Of a stretch of DNA of 64,000 nt, positions 45,023 through 57,057 are shown piece by piece. The stretch is from Brachypterus glaber. Taxonomy: Eukaryota; Arthropoda; Insecta; Coleoptera; Kateretidae. Location of the stretch: positions 10,332,847-10,396,846 of the forward strand of contig OY294046.1 in the NCBI GenBank assembly GCA_958510825.1, written 5' to 3'. The notes under the pieces are model-generated. The model ran no database searches and was not told the origin of the DNA. It saw only the letters and a program-made list of their open reading frames with translations. Position 1 is the first letter of the stretch, and each line of letters starts with the position of its first letter. A program made the position numbers and the translations under genes.

Positions 45023-45067
45023 TTGGTAGACTCAAAGTTTCGGGCTACTGGCCCTCTTCAGTACCAA
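45023..45067 (-). ncRNA. Type I hammerhead ribozyme
   Basis: On the minus strand the order is: TTGGTA (stem I), CTGAAGA (core CUGANGA), GGGC-CAGTA-GCCC (stem II), GAA, AC-TTTGA-GT (2-bp stem III starting with the invariant A15.1-U16.1 pair), C17, TACCAA (stem I). All invariant core bases are present and stem I pairs over six bases. Self-cleavage is predicted after the C complementary to 45029. The very short stem III is the form found in Penelope-like retroelements and retrozymes. No Penelope protein is visible nearby, so this is a remnant or a non-coding retrozyme. Confidence 0.8.
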
Positions 45068-46871
45068 GAGCCAACCCTGTATGCTAATTAAGAAAAAATT
45101 CTTCGACTTTATTCACGAAATAAATAATGTCATGAGCTTGATGTACTCTTGCGCGCCATCTATTGCAAGATGTAGACAACTACTAATTTTTTCTCCTAAT
45201 CCTGGAGACTTTAAATGGTAGCAAGTTGAAAACAACTTGTATGTCTCAAGCACATAGTTCACACTAAAACGTGTGGTTAGATGTAAACTTTAAGGAACAG
45301 AAATTTTTAATTTTAAACAAAGTTACAAAAACATTATTTAAATATTTATTTTATGAATTTTTATTTTTTTTTGCAAACTTTTGCTTGTATTTGTTTTTCA
45401 ATTCCTTGAAAGAAAGTGTTTTTGATTTGATAATACAAGATAAGAGTCCCCACGTCTCGAACTTTTGACTATATTATCTCCGGATTTAACCTACAATAAA
45501 AACACAATAATTACCCTGGGGATCAATTCTGAACGTAGATGTGATGTGATAAATTTCCGGCGAAATTATATTATCATATCACGCTTTTTTTTGACACATT
45601 TAAATATTTTAGTATTCACGAATTTCACGAATTTAGTTCGTTGCTAAGAGTTTTCGCTAATCACAAACCTGAGAGTTGTTATAAATGCATTTAAATTTAA
45701 ATGGAACGAAAACGAGAAACGTTTATAATTTTTTTTATGAATTTTGCCTTAGTAAATAAGGCTATTAAATGGATTCATTGTAAAAAATTACGTGGAGGCT
45801 CGTCGTTTTGGTTTTCAGCGTCTTGAGATCTCCTAAGACCAATATGGCCTTCTATACTTCATTTAACCTCTTGTGTACTGAATTATTAAATTCTGATAAT
45901 AAAAAATATTGTCTCGCAAAAATAAGCTAAAAATAGGAAGTTAAGTCAATACTAATGTATATTTTGTTTAAATTTTTATTTTGTACAAAAAAATTGTATG
46001 TATCATATTTGTAATAATAGGGCATACCTAATAATGCAATTTATTGTATTATTTCTTTTTAAACAGTAGTATGATAGAAAAAAAAGGAAATAATATAAAA
46101 CATAGCTTTTGCCTTATTTTTATTCATTTTGGGACGTAAAATAAACCGATTTAGGTTTTTTATTTACAGTCGCACTATTTACTTAGTTTACGCATGTTTC
46201 ATAAAAATTATAATTGATGGAGTTGGTTGTGCCTTAAAATCCTGTAGCATATTAGTTTACAAACATAATATAATGGCGAAAACTAATACTTTTTAAATAT
46301 TGTATATATTTTCTATTTAATTGGGTTTGTGACAAATTTGATACTCTGGTAGACAAGAGGTTAAATCCATTCTTAATAAAAGTCTGACGCAGTGAAGTAA
46401 TATACACATACGTCTGGTCCTCGGTGATGTGGAAGTATCAGAATAACGCTTTCACTGATTTTCGATGAATTCAGCTGAAGTGATATGATATTATCATATC
46501 ACCTAAATGAGAATCGCTACCCTGGTTCTTGTATTTCTTTTTGTTATTCGTTGAAACGGTTCTTAGTGACTATTTAAAACTGGTTCAACAGTCATTGCTA
46601 ATAAGAGGCAGTTAGAATCTTCTAATTTGCTATATATTGTCTAATTAGCGTTTTTTAAAAAAAGAAGCAAGTCATTGAGAACTACTCATTTGTGTTGTAT
46701 CTTTAGATGATTGGGTCGGTAATTAAAATTTCCTTAGATAGTCCTGCAGAAGAGTACCTATAACAGAAGCATCGATCTCTAATTAGTGTCGGTCAATCAT
46801 TTATATGATTTTACAAGCCTTAACGGTACACAAAAAAACTTACTATAGTTACTTACACGGTTCACCTGGGA
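45068..46871. other. Mostly unassigned
   Basis: GTGATATGATA-T-TATCATATCAC is a short perfect palindrome at 46480-46502; ATTATCATATCAC recurs at about 45570-45583 with GTGATGTGATAA at about 45540, so 45540-46502 might be one element. Short ORFs at 45271 and 45465 are not protein-like. Confidence 0.35.
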
Positions 46872-47945
46872 GATTTTAAATAAAAATTTCGTGGACCCCT
46901 ACATTTTTTGGACTAAAACATACCTGATGACATAAGAAATCAATTTCCATTTGAAAGAAAATCGTAAAAGATACACTTTTTTAGAAAGATTAAAAAACGT
47001 TTTTTTGAGTAATAGGGTGTGTCAAAAAATCCCGATTTTCGAAATCGAAAACGCTCTGGCTCAAAAGTTGCTCCTTAGTAAAAAACTGTGGTCACTCAAA
47101 AATGAGCCAAATCGATTAATGTTTAGAGGTAGCTCAAAGCACTCAAACTTTGAAAAATATCGGTACCTGTTTTTCGGATAAAAAGTCATTGTATATAAAA
47201 TTAAGGAAATTTTGAAGGGTTTCTTTGGTAAAATTTAGAAACAATACTAATTGTGAGAAAACTAAAAAAAAATCCTCCTCCCCTTAAGTTAGAACATAAA
47301 AAAACGCCAATTATTTAAAGATATCGCGAAAATTTATTAAAAATTGGCATATTTAAAAGGACATAACTTCCTTAGGAATGATTTTTTGACCAAGGTGCAT
47401 ATAAACTTTTTCTATGTTTTTAATGTTAAATAACCACTCATTACTAAAATATTTGTTTTTTGCTTTATATTTTTTAATTTTTTTATTTTTGGTTCTTCAT
47501 GCGTAAAAATTTACTTTTAAATGCATTTATCTTTAAAACGGTTAAACCTGCTTTAAACCTGTTAAACCACAGAAACTTTTTTGTGTATTTTTACATAAAA
47601 AGTATTCCAACCAAAAAATAAAAAAAAAGTACACCATAAAAAGTTTTAGGCAAAAAACAGAAAATCCGCCCGGTTTCTAATCGAAATTATTTTTTTTTAC
47701 TCAACTTGAGGCTTTGGCTCATTTTTGAGTAGATACTGTTTTTTACTAAGGAGCAACTTCTAAGCCAGAGAGCTTTTTTGATTTTGAAAATCGCGATTTT
47801 TTGACACACCTTATTACTCAAAAAAACGTTTTTTATCTGTGTATCTTTTAGGATTTTCTTTTAAATGGGAATTGATTTCTAATGTCATCATATATGTTTT
47901 AGTCCAAAAAAATGTAGGGGTCCACGAAATTTTTATTTAAAATCG
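46872..47945. mobile_element. Fold-back element, about 240-bp arms
   Basis: The left arm (46872 to about 47110) and right arm (about 47713-47945) are inverted: ATTTTAAATAAAAATTTCGT with GGACCCCTACATTTTTT...; TCAAAAAATCCCGATTTTC; AAGTTGCTCCTTAGTAAAAA; ACTCAAAAATGAGCCAAA. Scattered mismatches show age. The spacer of about 600 bp is non-coding. The right arm abuts the lipase-like remnant, so insertion may have broken that gene. Confidence 0.8.
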
Positions 47946-48191
47946 CCAACGAGGAATAATTCCATGTTGAAGTTGCAATGAATGTACACGGGCTGATATT
48001 TTAAAGGGTAGAAGTGGATGGTAACAGAACACTTCTGTTAGTTTTTCACCAGGTGATTTGCGTAAGGGATATCCGCTATCTTGAATTTTAGGGGTGAGTT
48101 CGGTTATCTCGCTAAATATACATCTTACCATAAAAATAAATATTACCAATTTTGTTAAGAAGGAAATTTTCAACAATTTTGTTAGAATCAT
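47945..48191 (-). pseudogene. Decayed lipase-like exon with signal peptide
   Basis: From 48191 the frame starts MILTKLLKISFLTKLVIFIF, a good signal peptide, followed by SEITELTPKIQDSGYP. The TP-I-GYP block is the usual N-terminus of insect acid-lipase-type (gastric lipase-like) alpha/beta hydrolases. In a shifted frame the next bases read HLV, where the family has H-x-V. Near the end, SLQLQHGII fits the family LQHG motif. The conserved T-x-DGY-x-L-x-x-HRIP block is not intact, and more than one frame is needed. The catalytic Ser/Asp/His region would lie downstream and is not seen; the fold-back element begins at 47945. The family call rests on short motifs. Confidence 0.4.
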
Positions 48192-49165
48192 TTTTTTAAT
48201 ATATTAATAACAATCGAGTTATAAAAATATTCAAAAATTACCATGTTGGGGGTGAAATTGTTTTTTTTTTTCGATTTTTCAGCCCAATTCGATCGAATGA
48301 GTTCGTAAAACAACACGGTCCGCACAATACGTTAAATTCGTCAGGGGCGCGATACTCACGCCACTATCGCTTTCAAAGAACAAAAATAACAATAGTTATT
48401 CGTAATGAATCACGCTATGGAAAATACAACCAATAAATAACATTTCGCGTAGAACGAGTTGCAAATAGAGCTTACGCCATTTCTCCGAGGAAACATCATC
48501 TTGGGCCCAAGTACAAGAAGACACCTGTAATAATACAAGTAAGTCCCTTTTGCCTCACTTCACAAAGGTCCTTCTATAAATCACCCTAGCGGTTAACATT
48601 TGGTTTGGACTTTTTAGATTGGAATGCGTAGCATTACATATCTTCACGGCTTGTTCATTAGTTAATTTTAAGCTACCAAATTATTTTAACAGTACCTAAA
48701 TAAAAAATAATTTGTTTTGATTCAATCTGTCAAATTAATAAATACAAAGTACTAAACGTCTTATCACGGCTGTCCTCGATCTTGTTGTAACCAATTATTA
48801 ATTAAAACATCCAGCAACAAGTGTAATGCAAATAAGCCCTGGATAAATGTAATGCTTCGCATTCCACATTATAGTCTTCACAGTGAATTGAGCTTTCTTT
48901 TAATATAGTTACTTATCAAAATATAATTTTTTTCTGCAAGCTTACTAAAATGTTTATATTTTATAACTGAACACACTAGTTAGAAGTGATCTATTTTTTT
49001 ACAGTAAAAAAATGAGTTGAACGCCGTAAAAAAAAGTTAGTTAGCAAAACCACTTTGCACTCTTTGACTTTGATGACAGCCATACTTCAAACTTGTTTGT
49101 TTATTATGTAAATAGATGGTTGACTCAATATTCTGTGCAAAAACCTTGTGTGAAATTGATTAAAA
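48192..49165. repeat. Unassigned, with one short element
   Basis: 48622-48868 has ends TGGAATGCGTAGCATTACAT and ATGTAATGCTTCGCATTCCA as inverted repeats (about 247 bp); its left end matches 10240-10260 and the mirror at 63555-63580. The rest shows no gene. Confidence 0.5.
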
Positions 49166-49294
49166 ATGATTGAAGAAGAATATATGGTTTATACACCTAC
49201 AAATCTCTCCGAAATTGCAAATGCTCCATTAGACAAGTTACCATCGAAATCGCGAAAGGTGTACGATTTAGCCTACGAAAAAAAATTTAAATGA
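49166..49294 (+). pseudogene. 42-codon ORF, integrase-like N-terminus?
   Basis: The frame MIEEEYMVYTPTNLSEIANA then LDKLPSKSRKVYDLAYEKKFK ends at TGA. The LPSKSRKVYDLAYEKF-type helix resembles the start of Crypton-like/tyrosine-recombinase-like proteins and related domesticated genes, where LP-KS-x-x-Y-x-x-x-Y is common. Codon use is less AT-biased than neighbours. The run of A residues before the stop suggests a frameshift, and no continuation was found. Could be the first exon of a broken gene. Confidence 0.35.
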
Positions 49295-50490
49295 GCTAAG
49301 GAGTAAAAGGAGTAAGGAGTAAAACAATATACTATTTTGAGTTCGTATGCTTTTTTTGTATAATATAGTATAAAATGGCGCCCACTGTAATAATGAATAT
49401 GTTTTTTTAAGAATATTTTAATCAAAGGAAAATTAGCTTGTCAGACTTTTATTTTGCTTTCCCATTTTGGAAATTTTCAAAATTTCGGAAAGCCTTTTAA
49501 AAATAATATTCGTGCAAAAGTTTTCAAAAAATTGTTTTTGCGTATTTTTGCGTTTTATGACGTTTTATGTCGATATAAATCAATTTCAAGCAATTTTCTT
49601 TCAAGTATGGTTTAATTTGATTTTTTCATCTAGAAGGTAAATTCTATGTGTGTCAGAAATTTGTTTATTGTGGCATTTTTGCTCTACTCCAGGTATCTCA
49701 AACGGACTTGGATATATAATTCTACTATATACAAATGTAGAAAAAATTATATGCATTTTTGTACATGATTTATATATATAATTCTTATTTCTTAAATTTA
49801 GTCGGTGTTCATGCTTAAAATTATTTTTTTGTATATTTTATTTTCGGCATGATCAACTTTAAAACATAATTATAGTGGTAAATTTTTAATGCGAATAATT
49901 TTCACGTATTTTGGTCCGTAAATAATATTTAAATTGAAAATAACCATGTATTATTTTTTACCTCACATGATATTATCGTGTTTAAAAATTATAAAATGTA
50001 AAATTGCTTAATTGGTTTAAAATTTAAAATATGTATAAACAAAAAATTGTCTATTGGTTGGTGAACTAACTGCTAATTTAAAATTAAAAAAAAAATACGT
50101 TTAACGCACTTTTCTTTCTATTTTTTTCGATTTTTTTTTTGTTTGGTACGATTGATCTTTGAGGGACGGACGGACAGACGGATGAACTGACGAACGGACG
50201 GACGGACGGACAGACATACAGTCTAACGAATATTTTTAAAAGTTGTTTAGAATTGTATATAACGCACTTTGGTACAAAAATTGTTGATTTTGTATATTTT
50301 TTTTCTTTTTTCGAGTCTAAAGTAAGCGTATAATACTCCTGTGAAACTAAGAGGAGTATAGTATACTTTGAAATTTGTATATATTATTAATAACATAATT
50401 TAATTTTCTTACTTGCGACTGTTCATAAACGATATACTGGATAATATATTATATTAAATTTAATATATTTATATTTAATATAAAAAAGAT
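49295..50490. other. Unassigned, with (ACGG)n-like run
   Basis: 50160-50215 is a GGACGGACGGACAGACGG-type run, a simple repeat seen beside several elements here (mirrors 61430-61460). No gene. Confidence 0.45.
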
Positions 50491-51095
50491 TAAACTAAAT
50501 TAAATTGTTTGATATTTACAAATTTAAAAAATCTATATAAAACATTTTACTATTCCTTAAAACGACTTTTGTTTGATTAACGCAGTCGTCCCTCCGAAGT
50601 GACTGATCGATTTCGTGCTTTTTAGCACTCTTCAGGAATAGTAAAATGTTTCATATAGATTTTTTAAATTTGTAAATATCAAACAATTTAATTTAGTTTA
50701 TTAATTCAGATACCACTGTAAAAGGTGACCTCCTAGCGTTTAGGATTCAATTGGCGGCAATGTCCACCGTGGCATTGATTAATCTGCCCCCTATCGACAG
50801 CGTGCAATAGGTTCTTGAAACCAATAACTGCTTCCTTTTTTGGACTGTCGATAGGTTTATCCAGTCTCTGCTTTTAGCAGTAGATGTCGCTAGCTGTTTT
50901 TGCTTTTCCTTACAACGATTTTTAAACTCTATATAGAGATATATGGAAAGGATTTGATTTTCGTAGTTGTCCCTACTACCGATATGTGGCTCTGAAGAGT
51001 GCTAAAAAGCACGAAATCGATCAGTCACTTCGGAGGGACGACTGCGTTAATCAAACAAAAGTCGTTTTAAGGAATAGTAAAATGTTTTATATAAA
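50490..51095. repeat. Inverted-repeat cluster carrying two hammerhead cores
   Basis: About 50532-50634 and 50993-51095 are inverted copies of 100 bp (ACATTTTACTATTCCTTAAA, ACGACTTTTGTTTGATTAAC, GCAGTCGTCCCTCCGAAGTG). A second, smaller inversion pairs 50502-50557 with 50634-50696. Both large arms include the hammerhead core; only the plus-strand copy keeps a matching stem I. The ORF 50986-51270 is a by-product. Confidence 0.7.
50986..51028 (+). ncRNA. Second hammerhead ribozyme (probable)
   Basis: Order: GTGGCT (stem I), CTGAAGA, GTGCT-AAAA-AGCAC (stem II), GAA, ATC-GAT (stem III with no loop), C17, AGTCAC (stem I; six pairs including one G-U). The invariant core is complete. With a self-complementary ATCGAT stem III it would work best as a dimer, as known for short-stem Penelope/retrozyme hammerheads. 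The inverted copy at about 50590-50634 (minus) has the core but its upstream stem I strand is replaced. Confidence 0.55.
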
Positions 51096-52531
51096 AAAGA
51101 TTGTTAATACATATAACAATAATTACAGCTATGGTATCTCGATAATAGAGTTGTTTGCTAATATATCTCTTCCGATCTCTTCTATTCTATTAGAAATTAA
51201 CGAAAAAAAAAAATGTCTAAGGATCAAGGAGAAAAAAATAAGTATTTATGTAACGATGTTCGACGTATGAAGGCCGTAGTAGCTTTAAATCAATTTCCAG
51301 CAGATAAATCTACTATGGAAAGAGACATCTATAGATAAACAGGGCTGTCCACGTTTTTTTATTATTATTTTTTTTTTTGAAAGAAATAAAGCATACATTG
51401 AAGCATCATTAACAAGTTATCAGTGCCTAGATATTCACTAGTCAATTTTCTTAATTCTCAAAATTTTCTATACTCAAGATTTTTTTGTTATTTGTGAACG
51501 GTGAAGAGCGGCAATACCTCGGGTAATACTGGAGCGGGAGCTTTAGTCGAAAAATTTACCGCGAAAAAAAAATATTTCCGCGAAAAGATTACCGCGAAAT
51601 GTTTTTTCCGCGCAAAGAATTAACAGCGATAAACATTTATCACGAAAAAATATTAAAGCGAAATAAAAATAACGAAAACTTTAACCGCGCTAAGATTTAA
51701 TAGCAAAAGACAATTACCACGAAAAATATATAGAGAAACCAAGATGTCAATAAGCAGTATGTCCTCCTCTGTTCTCAAGCAAAACATTAACAGGTTGTGC
51801 ATGCCAATAAAAAGGTTTAAGCTTGGTTTGATAACCCAACAATAATATTAGATAGTAGATGGCTGGATTAGGTTTATTTATATTAAAAAACGTTTTTTTA
51901 CTAAAACTGCCGACGTTTCCTTGGATTTATTCCAACTTCTTCAAAAGGCACAAGTAAGTTACGTTTTCTTCGTTAAAATATAACAATTAAGGAGTGAAAT
52001 AATAAATATATAATACATAATGAGTATTTGAAATACAAAAAAAAAATAAACAAACATATGCAGATAAGAAATTTTTATTTTTTATAAATATGCAATAAGT
52101 TTCTAAATAATTATTTTTTGTGAATAAAAATTTGTAAACCTATGCTTTTCGAATTTGATTGGGGTAATGCCGGCCAACCAGCCATAGATTTTTATGTAAT
52201 AATAATTATATTTTTTTACGTATAAATATAAAAAATGGACATCCCTGCCAGCATGCTATAGGTAGTTAGAAGATCTGGATCCCATTTATTCCCATAAAGA
52301 TAACTTTACCGAAGACATGACAATAAAAATGGCAGTAAATAAAATTGTTTGATGCATTTTGTATCGAGTACCAAATACGGAAGGTACAGATAGTTAACTA
52401 AAAGATATTTGCCGACATTTGTGCTCTGCATCTATTGCAATACGTAGTAAAATAGTCAGTAGTACCAGAAATACTGTTTATTTATAGCATAATTATATTA
52501 TTAAATCCTTTTAAATACCCTAAAGAATGTC

Positions 52532-53034
52532 TCTAAAAACAAATTCCTCCCACTACCTTCACAGGAAAGTACATATTGCTTTTTTTTTTCGAATCATAGC
52601 TCAAATAAGAACCTCTAATAAACTGTTTTTGAAATTCTACTACTCTGGTAATTCTAACTTTATTAACCAAGAGGAAAAGTGCACCATATGCAACAGATCT
52701 GAATTTGAATCTACAACATATATTTTTTGACTGTTCTATCTATGAACCTCTCAGAAATACATATGTACTCAGTCTAAGATATATGAATGGGCTTATCTTT
52801 ACACTGAGTAACCTAAACCTCTTAAAACTTAAACTTTATTTTTTTGTAATTAATGTTCTTAAACTGAGATCCTTTATCCTTAACGAATAAAGGGCCTAAC
52901 TTTTAATTTAAGATTAGCTCATAAGTTTGTTATTTCATTTAAATATTTTATGTTACATAATATGTTACATATTATGTAACAATTGTTGTAAGATGTAAGT
53001 CTTGAGAAACAATAAAGTATCTATCTATCTATCT
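52532..53034 (+). mobile_element. 5'-truncated retrotransposon tail with 18-bp duplication
   Basis: Flanked by AATACCCTAAAGAATGTC (52514-52531) and AATACCGTAAAGAATGTC (53035-53052), 17 of 18 identical. The coding remnant reads KCTICNRSEFE in one frame and, one base shifted at about 52715, LQHIFFDCSIYEPLRN: the C-terminal cysteine/histidine block of non-LTR elements. It ends with AATAAAG and (TATC)n. Short ORFs at 52527 and 52705 are its two frame halves. The second assembled copy is at 56555-57057. Confidence 0.85.
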
Positions 53035-54218
53035 AATACCGTAAAGAATGTCAAGCGCGGTGGCCACAATGCGCATATGTTACATAATATGTTACATATT
53101 ATGTAACAATTTTTGTAAGATGTAAGTCTTGAGAAAGAATAAAGTATCTATCTATCTATCTAATACCGTAAAGAATGTCAAGCGCGGTGGCCACAATGCG
53201 CATATGTTACATAATATGTTACATATTATGTAACAATTTTTGTAAGATGTAAGTCTTGAGAAACAATAAAGTATCTATCTATCTATCTAATACCGTAAAG
53301 AATGTCAAGCGCGGTGGCCACAATGCGCATATGTTACATAATATGTTACATATTATGTAACAATTTTTGTAAGATGTAAGTCTTGAGAAACAATAAAGTA
53401 TCTATCTATCTATCTAATACCGTAAAGAATGTCAAGCGCGGTGGCCACAATGCGCATATGTTACATAATATGTTACATATTATGTAACAATTTTTGTAAG
53501 ATGTAAGTCTTGAGAAACAATAAAGTATCTATCTATCTATCTAATACCGTAAAGAATGTCAAGCGCGGTGGCCACAATGCGCATATGTTACATAATATGT
53601 TACATATTATGTAACAATTTTTGTAAGATGTAAGTCTTGAGAAACAATAAAGTATCTATCTATCTATCTAATACCGTAAAGAATGTCAAGCGCGGTGGCC
53701 ACAATGCGCATATGTTACATAATATGTTACATATTATGTAACAATTTTTGTAAGATGTAAGTCTTGAGAAACAATAAAGTATCTATTTATCTATCTAATA
53801 CCGTAAAGAATGTCAAGCGCGGTGGCCACAATGCGCATATGTTACATAATATGTTACATATTATGTAACAATTTTTGTAAGATGTAAGTCTTGAGAAACA
53901 ATAAAGTATCTATCTATCTATCTAATACCGTAAAGAATGTCAAGCGCGGTGGCCACAATGCGCATATGTTACATAATATGTTACATATTATGTAACAATT
54001 TTTGTAAGATGTAAGTCTTGAGAAACAATAAAGTATCTATCTATCTATCTAATACCGTAAAGAATGTCAAGCGCGGTGGCCACAATGCGCATATGTTACA
54101 TAATATGTTACATATTATGAAACAATTTTTGTAAGATGTAAGTCTTGAGAAACAATAAAGTATCTATCTATCTATCTAATACCGTAAAGAATGTCAAGCG
54201 CGGTGGCCACAATGCGCA
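52950..54218 (+). repeat. 127-bp satellite grown from a LINE tail (10 units)
   Basis: TAATACCGTAAAGAATG recurs at 53034, 53161, 53288, 53415, 53542, 53669, 53796, 53923, 54050 and 54177, an exact 127-bp period. Each unit is the last 80 or so bases of the retrotransposon (ATGTTACATAATATG, TTGTAAGATG, AATAAAG, TATC tail) plus the target duplication and flank down to GCCACAATGCGCA. The ATGTTACATAATATGTTACA with ATTATGTAACAAT stretch is a nested palindrome. Confidence 0.95.
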
Positions 54219-55219
54219 AATGTTTGACAAATAAACATGAGGGCACAAGTTTTCAAAAAAATTAAAAAAAGAGAATGAAAGATCCAAAAAAAATCAGAAT
54301 AATTAATTAATAGAAATTTTCGAATCAATTTGAAAAAAATATTTTGAAACAAAAATGTTATACTCGCTGATCTTGAAGACATGTTAAGTGACAACGAAAA
54401 CCAAGAGCTAACCCTGTTAGTAGAATCTATATATTATACAACTATCAACAGTAAAATCTAAGGTGCTGTTTCGGAATATAATGGACTTTAATCCTCAAAA
54501 ATGACAGTTGACTTAATAGTTCTGTATTTAATACCATTTTAGCTTATCATATATGAATTCTGGTCAGAGAATTTAAATCAGTTCACAGAAATAGTCTGTC
54601 AATTTTTAATTAAGAAAGGAATAGTTAAATGAAATTTTTGGTAATGTGTTGAAAAAAAAAATGCAGAATACTATATTTAATTTTTGTCATCCTCTGTTAG
54701 AACATTAATTATATAATAATAAATGATTGACAAACAATTTGTCATTAATAAAGACAGAAAGAAATACATTATTATGCATATTTTTTAAGAAATTAAGTTT
54801 TAGAAAAACCTTAATGATACTTTTTCCGCGATTTTTTAAGATTTGCTTACAAATTTTTATTTATATTAACGTAATGTATACTTCTAATTTTAAATAAGTA
54901 TACATTACGTCATCACAAAATTGACTATTGTTTGATTTTTTTAAAGTAATTTTGACGCAAATTTTCATTTTCAACCATAAATGATGTGGTCAAAAAGAGA
55001 ATTTTTTAAGCTTTATAATGATGTATCACACGACCCCCCTTTCCATTAAAACAAAATCCCCCCCTGTCCCTGCCTCCATTGTGCCAACTAAGCATATCAA
55101 ATATACCAATAAATTATTTGGGTTATGTTATATAATATTATGAATATCAAGTTGATATCTAAGGACGTTTAAAAGTTAAAGAGGGGGCGGAATTTTGACA
55201 CGCTCTACATTATCATAGC

Positions 55220-55419
55220 NNNNNNNNNNNNNNNNNNNNNNNNNNNNNNNNNNNNNNNNNNNNNNNNNNNNNNNNNNNNNNNNNNNNNNNNNNNNNNNNN
55301 NNNNNNNNNNNNNNNNNNNNNNNNNNNNNNNNNNNNNNNNNNNNNNNNNNNNNNNNNNNNNNNNNNNNNNNNNNNNNNNNNNNNNNNNNNNNNNNNNNNN
55401 NNNNNNNNNNNNNNNNNNN
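55220..55419. other. Assembly gap (200 N)
   Basis: A run of exactly 200 N, the usual placeholder for a gap of unknown size. The ORF called across it is an artefact. Confidence 0.99.
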
Positions 55420-56554
55420 TTGAAGCATCATTAACAAGTTATCAGTGCCTAGATATTCACTAGTCAATTTTCTTAATTCTCAAAATTTTCTATACTCAAG
55501 ATTTTTTTGTTATTTGTGAACGGTGAAGAGCGGCAATACCTCGGGTAATACTGGAGCAGGAGCTTTAGTCGAAAAATTTACCGCGAAAAAAAAATATTTC
55601 CGCGAAAAGATTACCGCGAAATGTTTTTTCCGCGCAAAGAATTAACAGCGATAAACATTTATCGCGAAAAAATATTAAAGCGAAATAAAAATAACGAAAA
55701 CTTTAACCGCGCTAAGTTTTAATAGCAAAAGACAATTACCACGAAAAATATATAGAGAAACCAAGATGTCAATAAGCAGTATGTCCTCCTCTGTTCTCAA
55801 GCAAAACATTAACAGGTTGTGCATGCCAATAAAAAGGTTTAAGCTTGGTTTGATAACCCAACAATAATATTAGATAGTAGATGGCTGGATTAGGTTTATT
55901 TATATTAAAAAACGTTTTTTTACTAAAACTGCCGACGTTTCCTTGGCTTTATTCCAACTTCTTCAAAAGGCACAAGTAAGTTACGTTTTCTTCGTTAAAA
56001 TATAACAATTAAGGAGTGAAATAATAAATATATAATACATAATGAGTATTTGAAATACAAAAAAAAAAATAAACAAACATATGCAGATAAGAAATTTTTA
56101 TTTTTTATAAATATGCAATAAGTTTCTAAATAATTATTTTTTGTGAATAAAAATTTGTAAACCTATGCTTTTCGAATTTGATTGGGGTAATGCCGGCCAA
56201 CCAGCCATAGATTTTTATGTAATAATAATTATATTTTTTTACGTATAAATATAAAAAATGGACATCCCTGCCAGCATGCTATAGGTAGTTAGAAGATCTG
56301 GATCCCATTTATTCCCATAAAGATAACTTTACCGAAGACATGACAATAAAAATGGCAGTAAATAAAATTGTTTGATGCATTTTGTATCGAGTACCAAATA
56401 CGGAAGGTACAGATAGTTAACTAAAAGATATTTGCCGACATTTGTGCTCTGCATCTATTGCAATACGTAGTAAAATAGTCAGTAGTACCAGAAATACTGT
56501 TTATTTATAGCATAATTATATTATTAAATCCTTTTAAATACCCTAAAGAATGTC

Positions 56555-57057
56555 TCTAAAAACAAATTCCTCCCACTACCTTCACAGGAAAGTACATATT
56601 GCTTTTTTTTTTCGAATCATAGCTCAAATAAGAACCTCTAATAAACTGTTTTTGAAATTCTACTACTCTGGTAATTCTAACTTTATTAACCAAGAGGAAA
56701 AGTGCACCATATGCAACAGATCTGAATTTGAATCTACAACATATATTTTTTCACCGTCCTATCTATGAACCTCTCAGAAATACATATGTACTCAGTCTAA
56801 GATATATGAATGGGCTTATCTTTACACTGAGTAACCTAAACCTCTTAAAACTTAAACTTTATTTTTTTGTAATTAATGTTCTTAAACTGAGATCCTTTAT
56901 CCTTAACGAATAAAGGGCCTAACTTTTAATTTAAGATTAGCTCATAAGTTTGTTATTTCATTTAAATATTTTATGTTACATAATATGTTACATATTATGT
57001 AACAATTGTTGTAAGATGTAAGTCTTGAGAAACAATAAAGTATCTATCTATCTATCT
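56555..57057 (+). mobile_element. Retrotransposon tail, copy B
   Basis: Same element as 52532-53034, with duplications at 56537-56554 and 57058-57075. One coding difference near 56750 (TTCACCGTCC versus TTGACTGTTC). Confidence 0.85.

Larger units (their letters stand above)
51398..55219 (+). repeat. Segment copy A, left of the assembly gap
   Basis: 3822 bp that recur at 55420-58735. Copy A stops exactly at the gap. Differences from copy B are the satellite length (10 versus 6 units), homopolymer lengths and rare substitutions such as TTATCACG/TTATCGCG and GGATTTATT/GGCTTTATT. Contains ACCGCGAAAA words (51565-51730) related to the element at 59833, and a degenerate hammerhead-like CCTTGG...GACGTTTCC block at about 51911-51945. 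Confidence 0.95.

Noticed and set aside
50986..51270. 94-codon ORF
   Set aside because: Begins inside a hammerhead and inverted repeat; no protein features.
52950..54218. CRISPR-like or centromeric array
   Set aside because: 127-bp units are entirely identical with no spacers; origin from a retrotransposon tail is visible, and 10 units are too few for a centromere claim.
55213..55467. 84-codon ORF across the N run
   Set aside because: Consists mostly of X from gap bases.
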